Assembly (NCBI GenBank): GCA_028867755.1
Contig: JAGWFT010000001.1
Location: 226,727 to 290,726 of the forward strand
Length of the DNA stretch: 64,000 nucleotides
Direction of reading: 5' to 3'
Source: Nitrososphaerota archaeon
GTDB taxonomy: Archaea; Thermoproteota; Nitrososphaeria; Nitrososphaerales; Nitrosopumilaceae
Shown here: piece by piece, positions 8,287-17,805 of the stretch
Position numbering within the stretch: the first letter of the stretch is position 1
Layout: each line of letters starts with the position of its first letter
Notes under the pieces: model-generated
Told to the model about the DNA's origin: nothing
The model's input: only the letters and a program-made list of their open reading frames with translations
Databases searched by the model: none
Program-made: the position numbers and the translations under genes

Positions 8287-9972
8287 TTATTCCATGCCCA
8301 TAGGTGGCATGCCCATGCCGCCCATCCCACCCATTCCTTCCATACCACCCATGCCGCCCATTCCTCCTCCTGGTGGTCCAGAAGTTTTGGTTACTGAAAT
8401 CACATCATCAATTCTTAGAATCATGCATGCTGCTTCTGTTGCAGATGAGATTATCTGGTTTTTTACAGATAATGGTTCGAAGATATCTGTTGCATGCATG
8501 CTTGCGACTTGGCCTTTCATAACATCAATGCCAGTCCACTTGTTTCCCTTCAACTGCTTTGATCGTAATGAAGCAAGAGTATCAATTGGATCCATTCCTG
8601 CGTTTTCTGCAAGTGTGATTGGAATTACCTCAAGAGAATCGGCAAACTTTTCCACTGCTAATTGTTCTCTTCCTTCAAGTGATTTTGCCCACTCGCGAAG
8701 TTTTGTTGCAGCATAGGTTTCTGGAGCACCCCCGCCTGCTACTATCATTGGGTTTTCCATTACATCTTTTACAACCATTAATGCGTCGTGTACAGATCTC
8801 TCAACTTCGTCAACAACTCTTTGAGAGCCTGCTCTTACAAGAAGAGTTACTGCCTTGGGATGCTTGCAGCCTTCAACGAATACCCATCTATCACTCTCTA
8901 CTTTTCGTTCTTCTACCAGTTCTGCAGAGCCAAGATCCTTTTCAAATAAATCATCAAGATTTGTAATCATTCTTGCGCCAGTTGCTTTTGCAAGTTTTGC
9001 CATGTCACTTTCTTTTACTCTTCTAACTGTAAGAACTCCTGCCTTTGCAAGATAATGCTGTGCCATGTCATCTATGCCCTTTTGGCAGAACAATACATTG
9101 GCACCAGATGCAACAACCTTATCAACCATGTTCTTGATCATTCTGTTTTCCTCATCAAGAAATGACTTCATCTGCTGTGGATTATTGATATTGATCTTGG
9201 CATCAAATTCTGTCTTGTCAATCTCAAGCGCGTTGTTTATGATTGCAATTTTTGCTTTTTCAATCTTCTTTGGCATTCCACTGTGAACCACTTCCTTGTC
9301 AAGTATGATTCCTTTGGTAATGCTGGAATCCTTGATAGAGCCGCCAGCCTTTTTTTCTACCTTGATATCATCAATGTCCACTCTATATCCTTCCTCGGCT
9401 TTTTCTGCAACTGCCAATACTGCCTTTACTATCATATCTGCCAAGTTTGCAGAATCTCTTCTGACAAGCTTTGTCTGCATTGAGGTCCTTGCAATTCTTT
9501 CAAGAACATCTTTGTCAGTAGGAGAAACCTTGTCTGCTATCTTTGACAAAAGATCTTTTGCCTTGTGTGCAGCCTTTCTGTAACCATCAACTATTATTGT
9601 TGGATGAACATCCTGCAAAATGAGAGACTCGGCATTTTCTAAAAGTGCACCAGCAAGTACCACTGCAGAGGTTGTTCCATCACCCACCTCATTATCGGTT
9701 GCTTTGGAGATCTCAACTAGCATTTTTGCTGCGGGGTGCTGAACGTCAATTTCCTTAAGAATGGTGGCACCATCATTTGTAATTGTAACGTCACCAAGTG
9801 AATCTACCAGCATCTTGTCCATTCCTCGTGGACCAAGGCTGGTATGAATGATTTCTGCAATCAGTTTTGCTGCAGAGATATTATTTTTCTGGGCGTCACG
9901 ACCCTTGGTCTGTGTTGCGCCGTCTTTTAATATAACAACTGGAATTCCGCCCGATGAGGCTTGAATTGACAT
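8287..9972 (-). CDS. thermosome subunit (group II chaperonin)
   Basis: ATP-dependent cytosolic protein-folding chaperonin. The 561-aa length, the N-terminal [20 protein letters not shown], the ATP-binding [12 protein letters not shown], the late VAGGGAPE and the C-terminal Gly/Met-rich tail (repeated GGM/GMGG) are all typical of thermosome subunits. Expected equatorial, intermediate and apical domains are complete. Whether it is alpha or beta type cannot be assigned by eye. ATG at 9972. Confidence 0.97.
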   Translation of the reverse strand: MSIQASSGGIPVVILKDGATQTKGRDAQKNNISAAKLIAEIIHTSLGPRGMDKMLVDSLGDVTITNDGATILKEIDVQHPAAKMLVEISKATDNEVGDGTTSAVVLAGALLENAESLILQDVHPTIIVDGYRKAAHKAKDLLSKIADKVSPTDKDVLERIARTSMQTKLVRRDSANLADMIVKAVLAVAEKAEEGYRVDIDDIKVEKKAGGSIKDSSITKGIILDKEVVHSGMPKKIEKAKIAIINNALEIDKTEFDAKININNPQQMKSFLDEENRMIKNMVDKVVASGANVLFCQKGIDDMAQHYLAKAGVLTVRRVKESDMAKLAKATGARMITNLDDLFEKDLGSAELVEERKVESDRWVFVEGCKHPKAVTLLVRAGSQRVVDEVERSVHDALMVVKDVMENPMIVAGGGAPETYAATKLREWAKSLEGREQLAVEKFADSLEVIPITLAENAGMDPIDTLASLRSKQLKGNKWTGIDVMKGQVASMHATDIFEPLSVKNQIISSATEAACMILRIDDVISVTKTSGPPGGGMGGMGGMEGMGGMGGMGMPPMGME

Positions 9973-10045
9973 ATTTTAGCTGGGATCGATTTTCCCTTAT
10001 TATTTCTTTATGTAGACAAAAACCATGACCTGCTGAAATTTTTGA

Positions 10046-11413
10046 ATGTCGAACGATGTTTTTAAATTAGGAAAACTGGTCGAACAATGCATGTCACGCT
10101 CATCACCACGGGTTGCTTACAACGAAGTATTATCTATGCTCAAGACACATAACCAATGGTTTGCAGAGTCAATTCCCCTAATTGCAAGCGAAAACATTCC
10201 AAGCCCGGCAGTTAGGGAGGCAACTATTTCTGACTTTGCAAATAGATATGCAGAGGGTTGGCCTGGCGAGAGGGTTTATGCCGGATGTATCTACATAGAT
10301 AAGGTAGAGTTCAAGTGCATGGAACTTGCCCAGAAGCTATTCAAGGCAGAGTTTGTTGATGTAAGGCCAATTTCTGGTGTTGTTGCTAATTTGGCAATTT
10401 ATTCTGCATTTACAAATCCCGGAGATGTGATGCTTGCGCCATCAATTCCATCTGGTGGCCACATATCACATGGTAAAAAGGAGCACTCAGGTACTGCAGG
10501 GCTTGTACATGGACTGGATATCGAGTTTTATCCATTTGATGCAGAAGAGATGGCAATTGATGTTGACAAGACAAAGCAAAAGGTAAAAGAACTTGAAAAG
10601 GCAGGTAGGACTCCAAAACTTGCAATGTTTGGCGGTTCAGTCTTCTTGTTTCCACATCCAGTAAAGGAACTAGCAGATTTTCTGAAAAGCTACAAGATGT
10701 TCATAAACTATGACGGAGCCCATGTTGCAGGACTTATTGCAGGAGGTCAATTCCAAGATCCTCTCAGGGAGGGGGCTGATGCAATGACTATGAGCACCCA
10801 CAAGACTTTGTTTGGTCCCCAAGGAGGAATGATATGTTCATTTAACAAGTATGGTGACGAGATCAAAAAAGCAACTTTTCCAGGCATGACAAGCAATCAT
10901 CACTTGCATCACATGGCTGGAAAAGCAATTGCATTTGCAGAGATGTTAGAGTTTGGCAAAAAATATGCTCTTCAAGTGGTAAAGAATGCAAAAACCTTGG
11001 CAGAAGCTCTAAGCTCATCTGGATTTACAGTGCTTGGAGAGAAGCGAGGATTTACAAAATCTCATCAAATTGTTGTAAACGTTCTTTCGTTTGGAGATGG
11101 TGGTACTATTGAAGCTGATTTAGAAAAAGCAAACATAATTGTAAACAGGCAGCTTATCCCAGGAGATATCAAGGCAGGACGCAACTACTTCCATCCAGGC
11201 GGAATGAGATTGGGAGTTTCCGAGCTAACAAGGCTTGGCATGGGTAAGTCTGAGATGAAACAGGTTGCAGAATTTATCAAAAATGTAGTTGTAGATAAAA
11301 AAGACAAGAAGAAGATTGCGTTAGAAGTGAAGCGATTCAGAAAAAGATTTCAAAAGGTCCACTATTGCTTTGAGAGCAAGATGGGTGGATATGATTATGT
11401 CAAGTTGCGTTAG
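10046..11413 (+). CDS. glyA: serine hydroxymethyltransferase
   Basis: PLP enzyme interconverting serine and glycine with a tetrahydropterin C1 carrier. Diagnostic pieces: ESIPLIASENIPSPAVREA, RYAEGWPGERVYAGC, DGAHVAGLIAGGQF, and the PLP lysine in MSTHKTLFGPQGG. At 455 aa it is full length. ATG at 10046, divergent from the thermosome gene across a short promoter region. Its stop overlaps the convergent PolD large-subunit gene by 4 bases. Confidence 0.95.
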   Translation: MSNDVFKLGKLVEQCMSRSSPRVAYNEVLSMLKTHNQWFAESIPLIASENIPSPAVREATISDFANRYAEGWPGERVYAGCIYIDKVEFKCMELAQKLFKAEFVDVRPISGVVANLAIYSAFTNPGDVMLAPSIPSGGHISHGKKEHSGTAGLVHGLDIEFYPFDAEEMAIDVDKTKQKVKELEKAGRTPKLAMFGGSVFLFPHPVKELADFLKSYKMFINYDGAHVAGLIAGGQFQDPLREGADAMTMSTHKTLFGPQGGMICSFNKYGDEIKKATFPGMTSNHHLHHMAGKAIAFAEMLEFGKKYALQVVKNAKTLAEALSSSGFTVLGEKRGFTKSHQIVVNVLSFGDGGTIEADLEKANIIVNRQLIPGDIKAGRNYFHPGGMRLGVSELTRLGMGKSEMKQVAEFIKNVVVDKKDKKKIALEVKRFRKRFQKVHYCFESKMGGYDYVKLR

Positions 11414-14400
11414 GCATAATCTGTAAGCAAGGCCTGGCTACCATTTTCTTCTTTACCAAATACAAGTTCTAGTTCATCGAGTAAAGAGAGAACCCTGCTC
11501 CTAAGGTATGGTTCAATCCTATACTTGTCAAGCATCCTTCTTGCAAGCTTGAGATATTTTTGTACAGATGGACGCGTCATTGTTTGGATTAGCTTGTTCT
11601 CGCACTCGAGACATTTTCCCACAAGAGGAATTCTCCTGTAGCTTGCGCCACATGACGTGCACCTAAATGACTGCCCAGAATATGCCCTGAGGTTTCCCAT
11701 TATGTCAGGCAAAAGGTGGGTGGTCATTACCATAGAGACTACCTCGCTTGGGTCTACAGCGTTTATGATATCAGCAGTCCTAATTTGCATGTCAAGCTTC
11801 TCAAGGACTGATCCAAGTGTAGAATACGCACTACGCGATTTTGATGTGGTAAGAGTACTGGTAATATGGGTAAAACCATAACCGTAGAATTGTTTTTCAG
11901 TCTCTAGCCTTGACTTTAGGATCTCAATGTCTTTTATCTCACTTGCCTTTTCTTTTTGCAGTGTTGCTTCAAAAAATGATAGCGGATAGCTTGTTACTAC
12001 TTCAAAGTTGTGAGCCTGTCTTTGTACTTCTTGAGGTATAACAATTGGTTGCACAAGCAGTGGTGCATCCATCAGTCCCCCAATTCGGTCAGATAAGAAC
12101 AATCTTGAAAAATTGAGTAAGCTATCCATCAATAACATTATCGAGTCGGCATCACCATCAGCATCTCTTCTTTTTGCAGAATGCCAAACGGCAGTACCAA
12201 GACAGACTTGGGTATCAGTGTAACCAATGATTCTTCCAACAATTCCAACCGAAGTGTGCGGTGCAAGGCCAATTATCAGATGACCAACCAGGTCATCAGT
12301 AGTTTTTGCATTATAGTATGCAGGATGGGCAAATAATTTTACAAGTTCTCTGTCAAGATACTGGCAAACTAGGACAAGAGTGTCCCCACATTCTTTTGGG
12401 ATTATGACATCCTGAGTTCTTAGTTCAACTATTTGGTCTGGGTTTACAAGTGGCTTGCCATCGATGTCCTGTGTGTAACCAAGCTCTACAAGCCTTGCAG
12501 GTGTTGTGCCAATCCATGACGGTTTGAAGTGTGAGATTGGCGCGTTTGTCGCATCAAACCTGATTGTGCCGTCTTTGAATACGTTAAGGTCAAGGCTCTG
12601 TCGTATGAGACCTTTTTCCAGCGGCTCTGGAACTCGGTCTTGGTTAATGAGTTCCTTTACTCCCTTGAATGGTACCTGAGCACGAATTCCAGTTCTTTCC
12701 TGTGCAGAATAAAGCAATTCCTTGAGAGGAAATGCACGGTACGAGTGGGCATGTGCCTTTACTTTGCATTTTGGACAGCGAGATTCTTCCAATTCGTCAC
12801 GACATTTTGGGCAAACAAATGTCGTGGAGGTCTTTGTCTTGCATAGCTGGCATACTATGCTAATTGATGGTAGGTTACAGTTTTTGCATGTTCTGTTATT
12901 GATGTTACAGTAAAAGTTGGATTGTTTTGATGCCTTGAGAAGATCACGCGATGCACCGCCCTTGCTTCCAACTGGAAAGAGTGTATGCACTGGGGGTTTC
13001 ATCTTTCTAAGAGACGCCTTTTCAGGTCTTCCAACCCTTACACCAACAGCAGTTGAGAACTTGGGCCTTACCTTGATCCCAGATGATATTGAGATTATTT
13101 CCGGAACTGATAGTGTTTTGTCCAGCTGTAATGGTTTTCTGAAAAGCAGGTTGAAAAAGACCTTTGCTTCTGTATCTTTTAACATAATTTTATCACCTGC
13201 CAACTCGTGGGGGACACCAAGTTTTTCCAAGATCTCTTTTGTGTCATTTTGATAAACTACAAGATCTGGCTCTATCTTGCTTGGATTGAGGATCTTTTCT
13301 AATTCTTCAACTGTAATCTGATCCCAATAATACAGATAGTGAGGGTGTAGTCCGATTCCAAAGTTAAGTGATATTCTAAATGCCTCTTCGAGGTCTGGAA
13401 CCTTGTTTATGTAGCTTAGTAGGTTGAGGTCGTCTGGCTCGTACTTTGTGATCTTTTCTTTTAGCTCCTCAGCCCAGAACTCTTCAACATATCCAGTCGG
13501 GACAAGCTCTGCATTGTTCTCAAGAAAATCGCCATAACTTATGAGAATGTCACCAAGATGTAGAATTTTTACAATATGTGGCTTTAGATGAATTCCATGT
13601 GCAGTGTCCCTTATCTTGACTACATTTCCATTGTCTAATCTGACAACTGGGGTATCAATCGAGTCCACAAATGCTACAGTTGAAGCCTTTCCTGGGATGT
13701 CAAGTTTTATCTGCGTGCCAACAGCAATTACATGATCCAAAATTTCTGCAACAACAGGATGAACCCCAATGGATGCAAAGCCAGTATTGCATGCACGCCC
13801 GTATCGTAGTCTGAATCCGCCAAGTTTTTTTGGCATTGAAAGGACGGATCTGCCTGTAATTACCTCTCTCATTCTATGTGCTGCTGCATCCTCGTCTCCA
13901 GTCTGGATAGCACCTTTTAGGTCCTTGAGCCATTCCCATCCATCTAGCTTGAAGAGATCAATGAGTTTTAGCAACTTGCGAGACCTACCAATTAATCCAT
14001 CGTTGAGCACACGAAGTGCACCTCCACGGACACGGTTGGTGTTTATTCTTACCATGTTTCTATGGCTTACAATCTCTACCGGATCTGTATCTATACCGTT
14101 TAGCTCTACTGGTAGATTGGAAATGGTAGTTACCACATCCTCATCGGGAACATGGAATTGGAAATTTCCTACCTCTCTCTCATAGAGACGCAGTTCTTCT
14201 ACAAATCTGCCTGTCTCATCATCGTAGGAATTTGCCTTGTATTTGTCAAGCCCGGCAATCTTGCGTACATGGTCTGCAATGAGTATGGTAGATGCTGCCT
14301 CCGTGCCGCCTGCAGAGCGTATGGGCCCTGCGAACGAAACTGAGAGATAGTCTGAACCGTCGGCATTCTTTTTTATCTTAACCTCGCTTATTCCCTGAAG

Positions 14401-14787
14401 AGGGGCGATGGTAACGCCTTCAGTGACTATTGCAAGACCTACACGCACGGCTAGGTCAAGCTTTTCTTGTAGATCAGTCTCAGAATCTGAATACTTACCT
14501 TGGGCTATCTCTTCTGCAAGCTTAAGAGCGGCCAGTTCCTTTGTTGTTGTCTGGATAAGATTTCTGAGATTATCTGTGACATCTATGTCGTGCATTTTTG
14601 ATACACGATCAGAGAGGTCAAACGCTATCTTGGGCTCTACCATTCCAGAGGAATCTGCCAGTGTGGCCTTGGCAGCAGCAGCCTTTTCAAAAATAGAAAA
14701 GACCTCGTTTGATATTTTACTATAATAATTAAAATATGATTCTGGCATTGGGACTTCCTTGAGTCTCAATGCTACGTTTTCAGACAT
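11410..14787 (-). CDS. polC: DNA polymerase D (family D), large catalytic subunit DP2
   Basis: Catalytic subunit of the archaeal replicative polymerase. 1125 aa, normal for DP2. The catalytic region contains RRDADGDADS, with the acidic residues of the two-barrel active site. Zinc modules are visible mid-protein (CNINNRTCKNC, CQLCK, CPKCRDELEESRCPKC) and near the C-terminus (CTSCGASYRRIPLVGKCLEC). No intein is seen around the catalytic motif, a common insertion site in this family. It lies 1 base from the GGGP synthase gene, which precedes it in transcription, so the two are probably one operon. The partner DP1 is at 19039-20478. Confidence 0.97.
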   Translation of the reverse strand: MSENVALRLKEVPMPESYFNYYSKISNEVFSIFEKAAAAKATLADSSGMVEPKIAFDLSDRVSKMHDIDVTDNLRNLIQTTTKELAALKLAEEIAQGKYSDSETDLQEKLDLAVRVGLAIVTEGVTIAPLQGISEVKIKKNADGSDYLSVSFAGPIRSAGGTEAASTILIADHVRKIAGLDKYKANSYDDETGRFVEELRLYEREVGNFQFHVPDEDVVTTISNLPVELNGIDTDPVEIVSHRNMVRINTNRVRGGALRVLNDGLIGRSRKLLKLIDLFKLDGWEWLKDLKGAIQTGDEDAAAHRMREVITGRSVLSMPKKLGGFRLRYGRACNTGFASIGVHPVVAEILDHVIAVGTQIKLDIPGKASTVAFVDSIDTPVVRLDNGNVVKIRDTAHGIHLKPHIVKILHLGDILISYGDFLENNAELVPTGYVEEFWAEELKEKITKYEPDDLNLLSYINKVPDLEEAFRISLNFGIGLHPHYLYYWDQITVEELEKILNPSKIEPDLVVYQNDTKEILEKLGVPHELAGDKIMLKDTEAKVFFNLLFRKPLQLDKTLSVPEIISISSGIKVRPKFSTAVGVRVGRPEKASLRKMKPPVHTLFPVGSKGGASRDLLKASKQSNFYCNINNRTCKNCNLPSISIVCQLCKTKTSTTFVCPKCRDELEESRCPKCKVKAHAHSYRAFPLKELLYSAQERTGIRAQVPFKGVKELINQDRVPEPLEKGLIRQSLDLNVFKDGTIRFDATNAPISHFKPSWIGTTPARLVELGYTQDIDGKPLVNPDQIVELRTQDVIIPKECGDTLVLVCQYLDRELVKLFAHPAYYNAKTTDDLVGHLIIGLAPHTSVGIVGRIIGYTDTQVCLGTAVWHSAKRRDADGDADSIMLLMDSLLNFSRLFLSDRIGGLMDAPLLVQPIVIPQEVQRQAHNFEVVTSYPLSFFEATLQKEKASEIKDIEILKSRLETEKQFYGYGFTHITSTLTTSKSRSAYSTLGSVLEKLDMQIRTADIINAVDPSEVVSMVMTTHLLPDIMGNLRAYSGQSFRCTSCGASYRRIPLVGKCLECENKLIQTMTRPSVQKYLKLARRMLDKYRIEPYLRSRVLSLLDELELVFGKEENGSQALLTDYA

Positions 14788-14788
14788 G

Positions 14789-15538
14789 CTACTTCCTTAC
14801 GAACTGGATGGTTTTTACGATATCGGCTATTGTCTTGAAACTTCCGCCTTTTTCAATGAAGGTGCCAATTACTATGGCATCAGCACCTGCCTTGACAATC
14901 TCGCCAGCAGTCTTGGCGTTTCGTATCCCTCCGCCGACTATGAGAAATCCCTTGAAGAGTTTTCTAACAGCTGCAACCATCTCTGGCCTAACATTTGATT
15001 TTGCTCCAGAGCCTGCTTCGAGATATACAAATCTCATGCCCATGAATTGAGCAGATAAGGCGTACATGGCGGCCAAACTTGGCTTGTCAAACGGAATGGT
15101 TCTTGCAGAGCCAACATGCCATACTGTTGTACCTTCACCGATTATAATATAGGCTGTTGGTAGGGGCTCAAGTCCAAATCTGAGTACGTTCGGGGCACCT
15201 AGTGCCTGGGCCTGTGAGATAAAGTATGGGTTGTCAGAGTTCAAAAGCGAGCTAAACAGGATTGCATCTGCTCCGGGGACCACACCAGTAACATTTCCTG
15301 GAAAGAGTATTACTGGGATCTTGACAGATTTTTTGATATTTTTAACAGTCTCGGCCATGGTTAGCTGATCGGTCGCAGATGATCCTCCAACCAATATGAC
15401 TGATGCACCGTTCTTCTCTGCTTCCTTGGCAAGTTTTGATGCCGGTATGTTTCCATCATTTTCAGAGTCAATTAATACGAAAAGTAAGGCCCCCCTCTTC
15501 TTCTTGGTGGCATTCAGATAGCTTTCTACGCTTTGCAT
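14789..15538 (-). CDS. geranylgeranylglyceryl phosphate synthase
   Basis: TIM-barrel prenyltransferase forming the first ether bond of archaeal lipids from glycerol-1-phosphate and GGPP. Visible motifs: FVLIDSENDG with the metal-binding acidic residue, ILVGGSSATD, ILFPGNVTGVVPGADA, YLEAGSGA, LIVGGGIRNAKTA and ADAIVIGTFIEKG, the last two forming the phosphate-binding end of the barrel. 249 aa, standard length. ATG at 15538. It is directly upstream of DP2 on the same strand. Confidence 0.93.
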   Translation of the reverse strand: MQSVESYLNATKKKRGALLFVLIDSENDGNIPASKLAKEAEKNGASVILVGGSSATDQLTMAETVKNIKKSVKIPVILFPGNVTGVVPGADAILFSSLLNSDNPYFISQAQALGAPNVLRFGLEPLPTAYIIIGEGTTVWHVGSARTIPFDKPSLAAMYALSAQFMGMRFVYLEAGSGAKSNVRPEMVAAVRKLFKGFLIVGGGIRNAKTAGEIVKAGADAIVIGTFIEKGGSFKTIADIVKTIQFVRK

Positions 15539-15572
15539 ATGACTGGTTAATAGCTATTCATTAAAAGTTTAA

Positions 15573-15965
15573 TTGAATAAGGTTATACAGATTTGTATAG
15601 CTTTGAGTACATCCCCAGAAGAAAATTTGAATAACATAATAAGGCAAATTATAGAAAAATCATTATTTACGGAGCGTCAAATTGAAATTATTTTAAAAAG
15701 ACGGAGCCTATCAGAACATCAGTTTAGCATAACTAAGGGGGCTTTTTACAGGCAGGTCAGACAGTCCCAGGATAAGTTTGAGGCCTTGTGTTATTCCTGG
15801 ATATTGCTCAGGGCGTTAGGGGTCCTTCGTGAGGAGGATATGGATGTGATAAGTCGTCTCTCAGAACAGGTTTCTGTGATAAAAAACAGTGATGTTTTCC
15901 CTGAACGTGAGGAACAAGTCATGTCTGTGATAAAGGAGCTACTAAAACGCATGTGTAAGATGTGA
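15573..15965 (+). CDS. conserved hypothetical alpha-helical protein
   Basis: 130 aa, almost entirely helical by composition, with a segment (ITKGAFYRQVRQSQDKFEAL) resembling a DNA-recognition helix. It is divergent from the GGGP synthase with only 34 bases between starts. The first in-frame start is TTG at 15573; TTG at 15603, just before STSPEENLNN, is a plausible alternative. I do not recognise the family. A regulator role is a guess based on size and helix pattern. Confidence 0.6.
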   Translation: MNKVIQICIALSTSPEENLNNIIRQIIEKSLFTERQIEIILKRRSLSEHQFSITKGAFYRQVRQSQDKFEALCYSWILLRALGVLREEDMDVISRLSEQVSVIKNSDVFPEREEQVMSVIKELLKRMCKM

Positions 15966-16084
15966 TTTTGACCTGTGAGAGTGTTTTTGGCATGAATAAT
16001 TCGTGATAAACATGTTGTGATTGATGTGCATTGTGTGAAATTATTTTATTCAAATATGATAAATCACGTTGGTTATGATGTGTA

Positions 16085-16645
16085 GTGATGTTAGTAGACA
16101 TAGATGTAGGAATGATTTTGACCATAATTGCTTCATTTGTAATTGGTCTTGCATGTGTAGTAGCATACAACAAGATCAGGCCACGCCTAGGTTCACAAAG
16201 CAGCGATCTAAAAATTTTGGTAGAACGGCTACAATATTATGAAAATCTGTTAATAGACATGAAAATTAGGCTAGATTCATTTGAACTAGTCAAGGAACCT
16301 GAAGAACTTCCTCAGGCGCAAATTCCAAAGCCAAAGGAGCAGAAACATGAACCAGTTGTGGCTGTAGAGATAAAAGAAGAGAAGCCCAAAGAAAGGACAC
16401 ATAACATGAACTTTGGTAGTGCAACAGAGTATGTACTGCGATTAATCACAGAAAAGCCTACGACATCACGTGACATTCAGGTCACAATAGGAAGAACACG
16501 AGAACATACATCACGCATGATGAAAAAGCTTTTTGAGGAAGGCTTGGTCGAAAGGGATATGCAAACAAAGCCCTTTACCTACAAGATAACCGAGAAAGGC
16601 CTTACTAGAATAGGGACATTAAAGGAACCACCAACAATACAATAG
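16085..16645 (+). CDS. membrane-anchored winged-helix protein
   Basis: 186 aa. An N-terminal membrane helix (MILTIIASFVIGLACVVAY) is followed by a short coiled-coil-like segment (about residues 35-65), a Pro/Glu/Lys-rich linker, and a C-terminal winged helix from about residue 110 (YVLRLITEKPTTSRDIQ, GRTREHTSRMMKKLFEEG, VERDMQTKPFTYKITEKG). The wHTH resembles MarR/ArsR-type readers. The architecture suggests a membrane-tethered transcriptional regulator. No partner gene is obvious. Confidence 0.7.
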   Translation: MMLVDIDVGMILTIIASFVIGLACVVAYNKIRPRLGSQSSDLKILVERLQYYENLLIDMKIRLDSFELVKEPEELPQAQIPKPKEQKHEPVVAVEIKEEKPKERTHNMNFGSATEYVLRLITEKPTTSRDIQVTIGRTREHTSRMMKKLFEEGLVERDMQTKPFTYKITEKGLTRIGTLKEPPTIQ

Positions 16646-16659
16646 GTTGGCTTTTGATC

Positions 16660-16735
16660 TTGGTTTTGACTTAAGTTTGAGGTTTTGGTTTTGAAGGTTT
16701 TTTGGGCTGATGGAAGGTTTTAGGATTGTTTTTAG
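16660..16735 (+). repeat. G/T-rich low-complexity tract with GGTTTT repeats
   Basis: In the gap after the winged-helix gene the plus strand is almost free of C and carries five GGTTTT units, two of them as GGTTTTGGTTTTG near 16681. T runs make it a plausible transcription terminator region. Four GG runs in about 30 bases could form a weak two-tier G-quadruplex. Confidence 0.4.
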
Positions 16736-16817
16736 TCAAAAATGATGAAAAATCAACATAAATTATTAATCTTATTTTATTATAAAATCTTAAATTAAGG
16801 AATTTATAATATACAGC

Positions 16818-16973
16818 ATGTCAGATATGGAGCAGCTCGTAAAGATAACATCCGCGGGCACGATCTCGATCCCTAAGGATTTTAGGAGATATCTTGAACT
16901 CCAGAAGGGAGATTATATCAAAATATCAGTCGAGGGGGATCGTCTAGTTGTTAAAAAGGCAACAATCTCTTAA
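16818..16973 (+). CDS. stand-alone SpoVT/AbrB-type DNA-binding domain, 51 aa
   Basis: A small ORF with ATG at 16818. It encodes an AbrB swapped-hairpin fold: LVKITSAGTISIPKDFRR, then YLELQKGDYIKISVEGDRLVVKK. Family members bind DNA as dimers and act as transition-state regulators or as antitoxins. A TATA-like stretch (TTTATAATATAC) lies just upstream at about 16803. No toxin gene follows on the same strand; the next gene converges, stops overlapping. So it is more likely a lone regulator than half of a toxin-antitoxin pair. Confidence 0.75.
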   Translation: MSDMEQLVKITSAGTISIPKDFRRYLELQKGDYIKISVEGDRLVVKKATIS

Positions 16974-17365
16974 GTCGTATTTTGTTCTCTTTGGGCTAGT
17001 TTGAGCACTTGATAGTCCCATTCCTTCCCTTTTCTCTCTCTGCCCATCCTTCCTTTAAGAGCAAACCTTGAGAGATATGTGGAGATCACGCTTAGTTTGA
17101 TTGGCTCTTCGTACTCGTCCTCATATTTTTCAAGAATCATAGAAGAGGTAAACTTACCCATTGGGAAGTGCTTGTCCACAATATTCCAGATTTTGGCCCC
17201 AATCGTATCAAGTTGTGCTGATTCCTCAGGTTCCTCTATGTTCATCAAATCCATTAATTCGAATATCTTTAGCATCTTTTCACGGGTAACATTACCCTCT
17301 AGGCTAAGGTTGTACTTGGCGCCTTCTGCGTCCTCTAGGTCTATTCGTATTCGTTTTCGAGCCAT
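16970..17365 (-). CDS. conserved hypothetical protein next to the origin
   Basis: 131 aa, charged, starting MARKRIRIDLEDAEGAKYNL. The N-terminus reads as a beta-hairpin, and the rest is helical with a winged-helix-like end (FTSSMILEKYEDEY, LSVISTYLSRFALKGRMGRERKG, WDYQVLKL). It could be a DNA-binding protein, but the family is not recognised. It converges with the AbrB gene and diverges from the origin region; three TGTTAACA-type palindromes sit just upstream of its start. Confidence 0.6.
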   Translation of the reverse strand: MARKRIRIDLEDAEGAKYNLSLEGNVTREKMLKIFELMDLMNIEEPEESAQLDTIGAKIWNIVDKHFPMGKFTSSMILEKYEDEYEEPIKLSVISTYLSRFALKGRMGRERKGKEWDYQVLKLAQREQNTT

Positions 17366-17378
17366 CGTGATCGATCAG

Positions 17379-17440
17379 GTTAACACATCTACACTTGAAC
17401 AGATCATAGAAGAATTGTTAACAAGTAAGTTTGTTAACAT
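17379..17440. promoter_or_regulatory. cluster of GTTAAC palindromes upstream of the origin-adjacent gene
   Basis: GTTAAC occurs three times in 60 bases: in GGTTAACACA (17378), TTGTTAACAA (17415-17424, a perfect 10-bp palindrome) and TTGTTAACAT (17431-17440). Related TTAACA strings recur to about 17660. The clustering suggests protein-binding sites, either operators for the minus-strand gene or accessory origin elements. Confidence 0.4.
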
Positions 17441-17522
17441 TCACTGCGTAATCCACGCCTAGCCATTTTTCCCATCTTAACAGGCTTCCCTAAGCTTTTA
17501 TCCAGGGGCAGGCCAAAACTAT

Positions 17523-17790
17523 GCCTAGAGTGGAAATAAAGGGGTCCATTTAGGCATATTAACAATGTTAAGGACCATCTTCACGCCTAGAGTGGAAATA
17601 AAGGGGTCATTTTGGGCTCCTTTTAGATTCACCTTAACACCAAGTTCACTAACTGTTAATTTGGTTCCAGAAATACCCACACCCCTTTTCTTCCACTCTA
17701 GCTTTATTAAAAAATATTTTTTTAAGAAAATAAAAATAATTAATGATATACTAAATTTGAATTAGTTATTCTATTCTAATCTAATTAGTA
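17523..17790. other. probable chromosomal replication origin (oriC) with ORB elements
   Basis: Two direct copies of a 24-bp box (17523-17546 and 17585-17608), core AGTGGAAATAAAGGGG, are identical. A third, inverted copy lies at 17681-17702 with core AGTGGAAGAAAAGGGG. This matches the archaeal origin recognition box bound by Orc1/Cdc6. The first box is also flanked by ATGCCTA and TAGGCAT. From 17703 to about 17790 the sequence is extremely A+T-rich, a plausible duplex-unwinding element. The whole 17366-17805 gap lies directly before the orc1/cdc6 gene, the classic archaeal arrangement. Confidence 0.85.
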
Positions 17791-17805
17791 TGGTAGAGTC
17801 CATAT

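Noticed and set aside
8124-9583. Plus-strand ORFs opposite the thermosome gene
   Set aside because: They are antisense shadows of a well-supported chaperonin gene.
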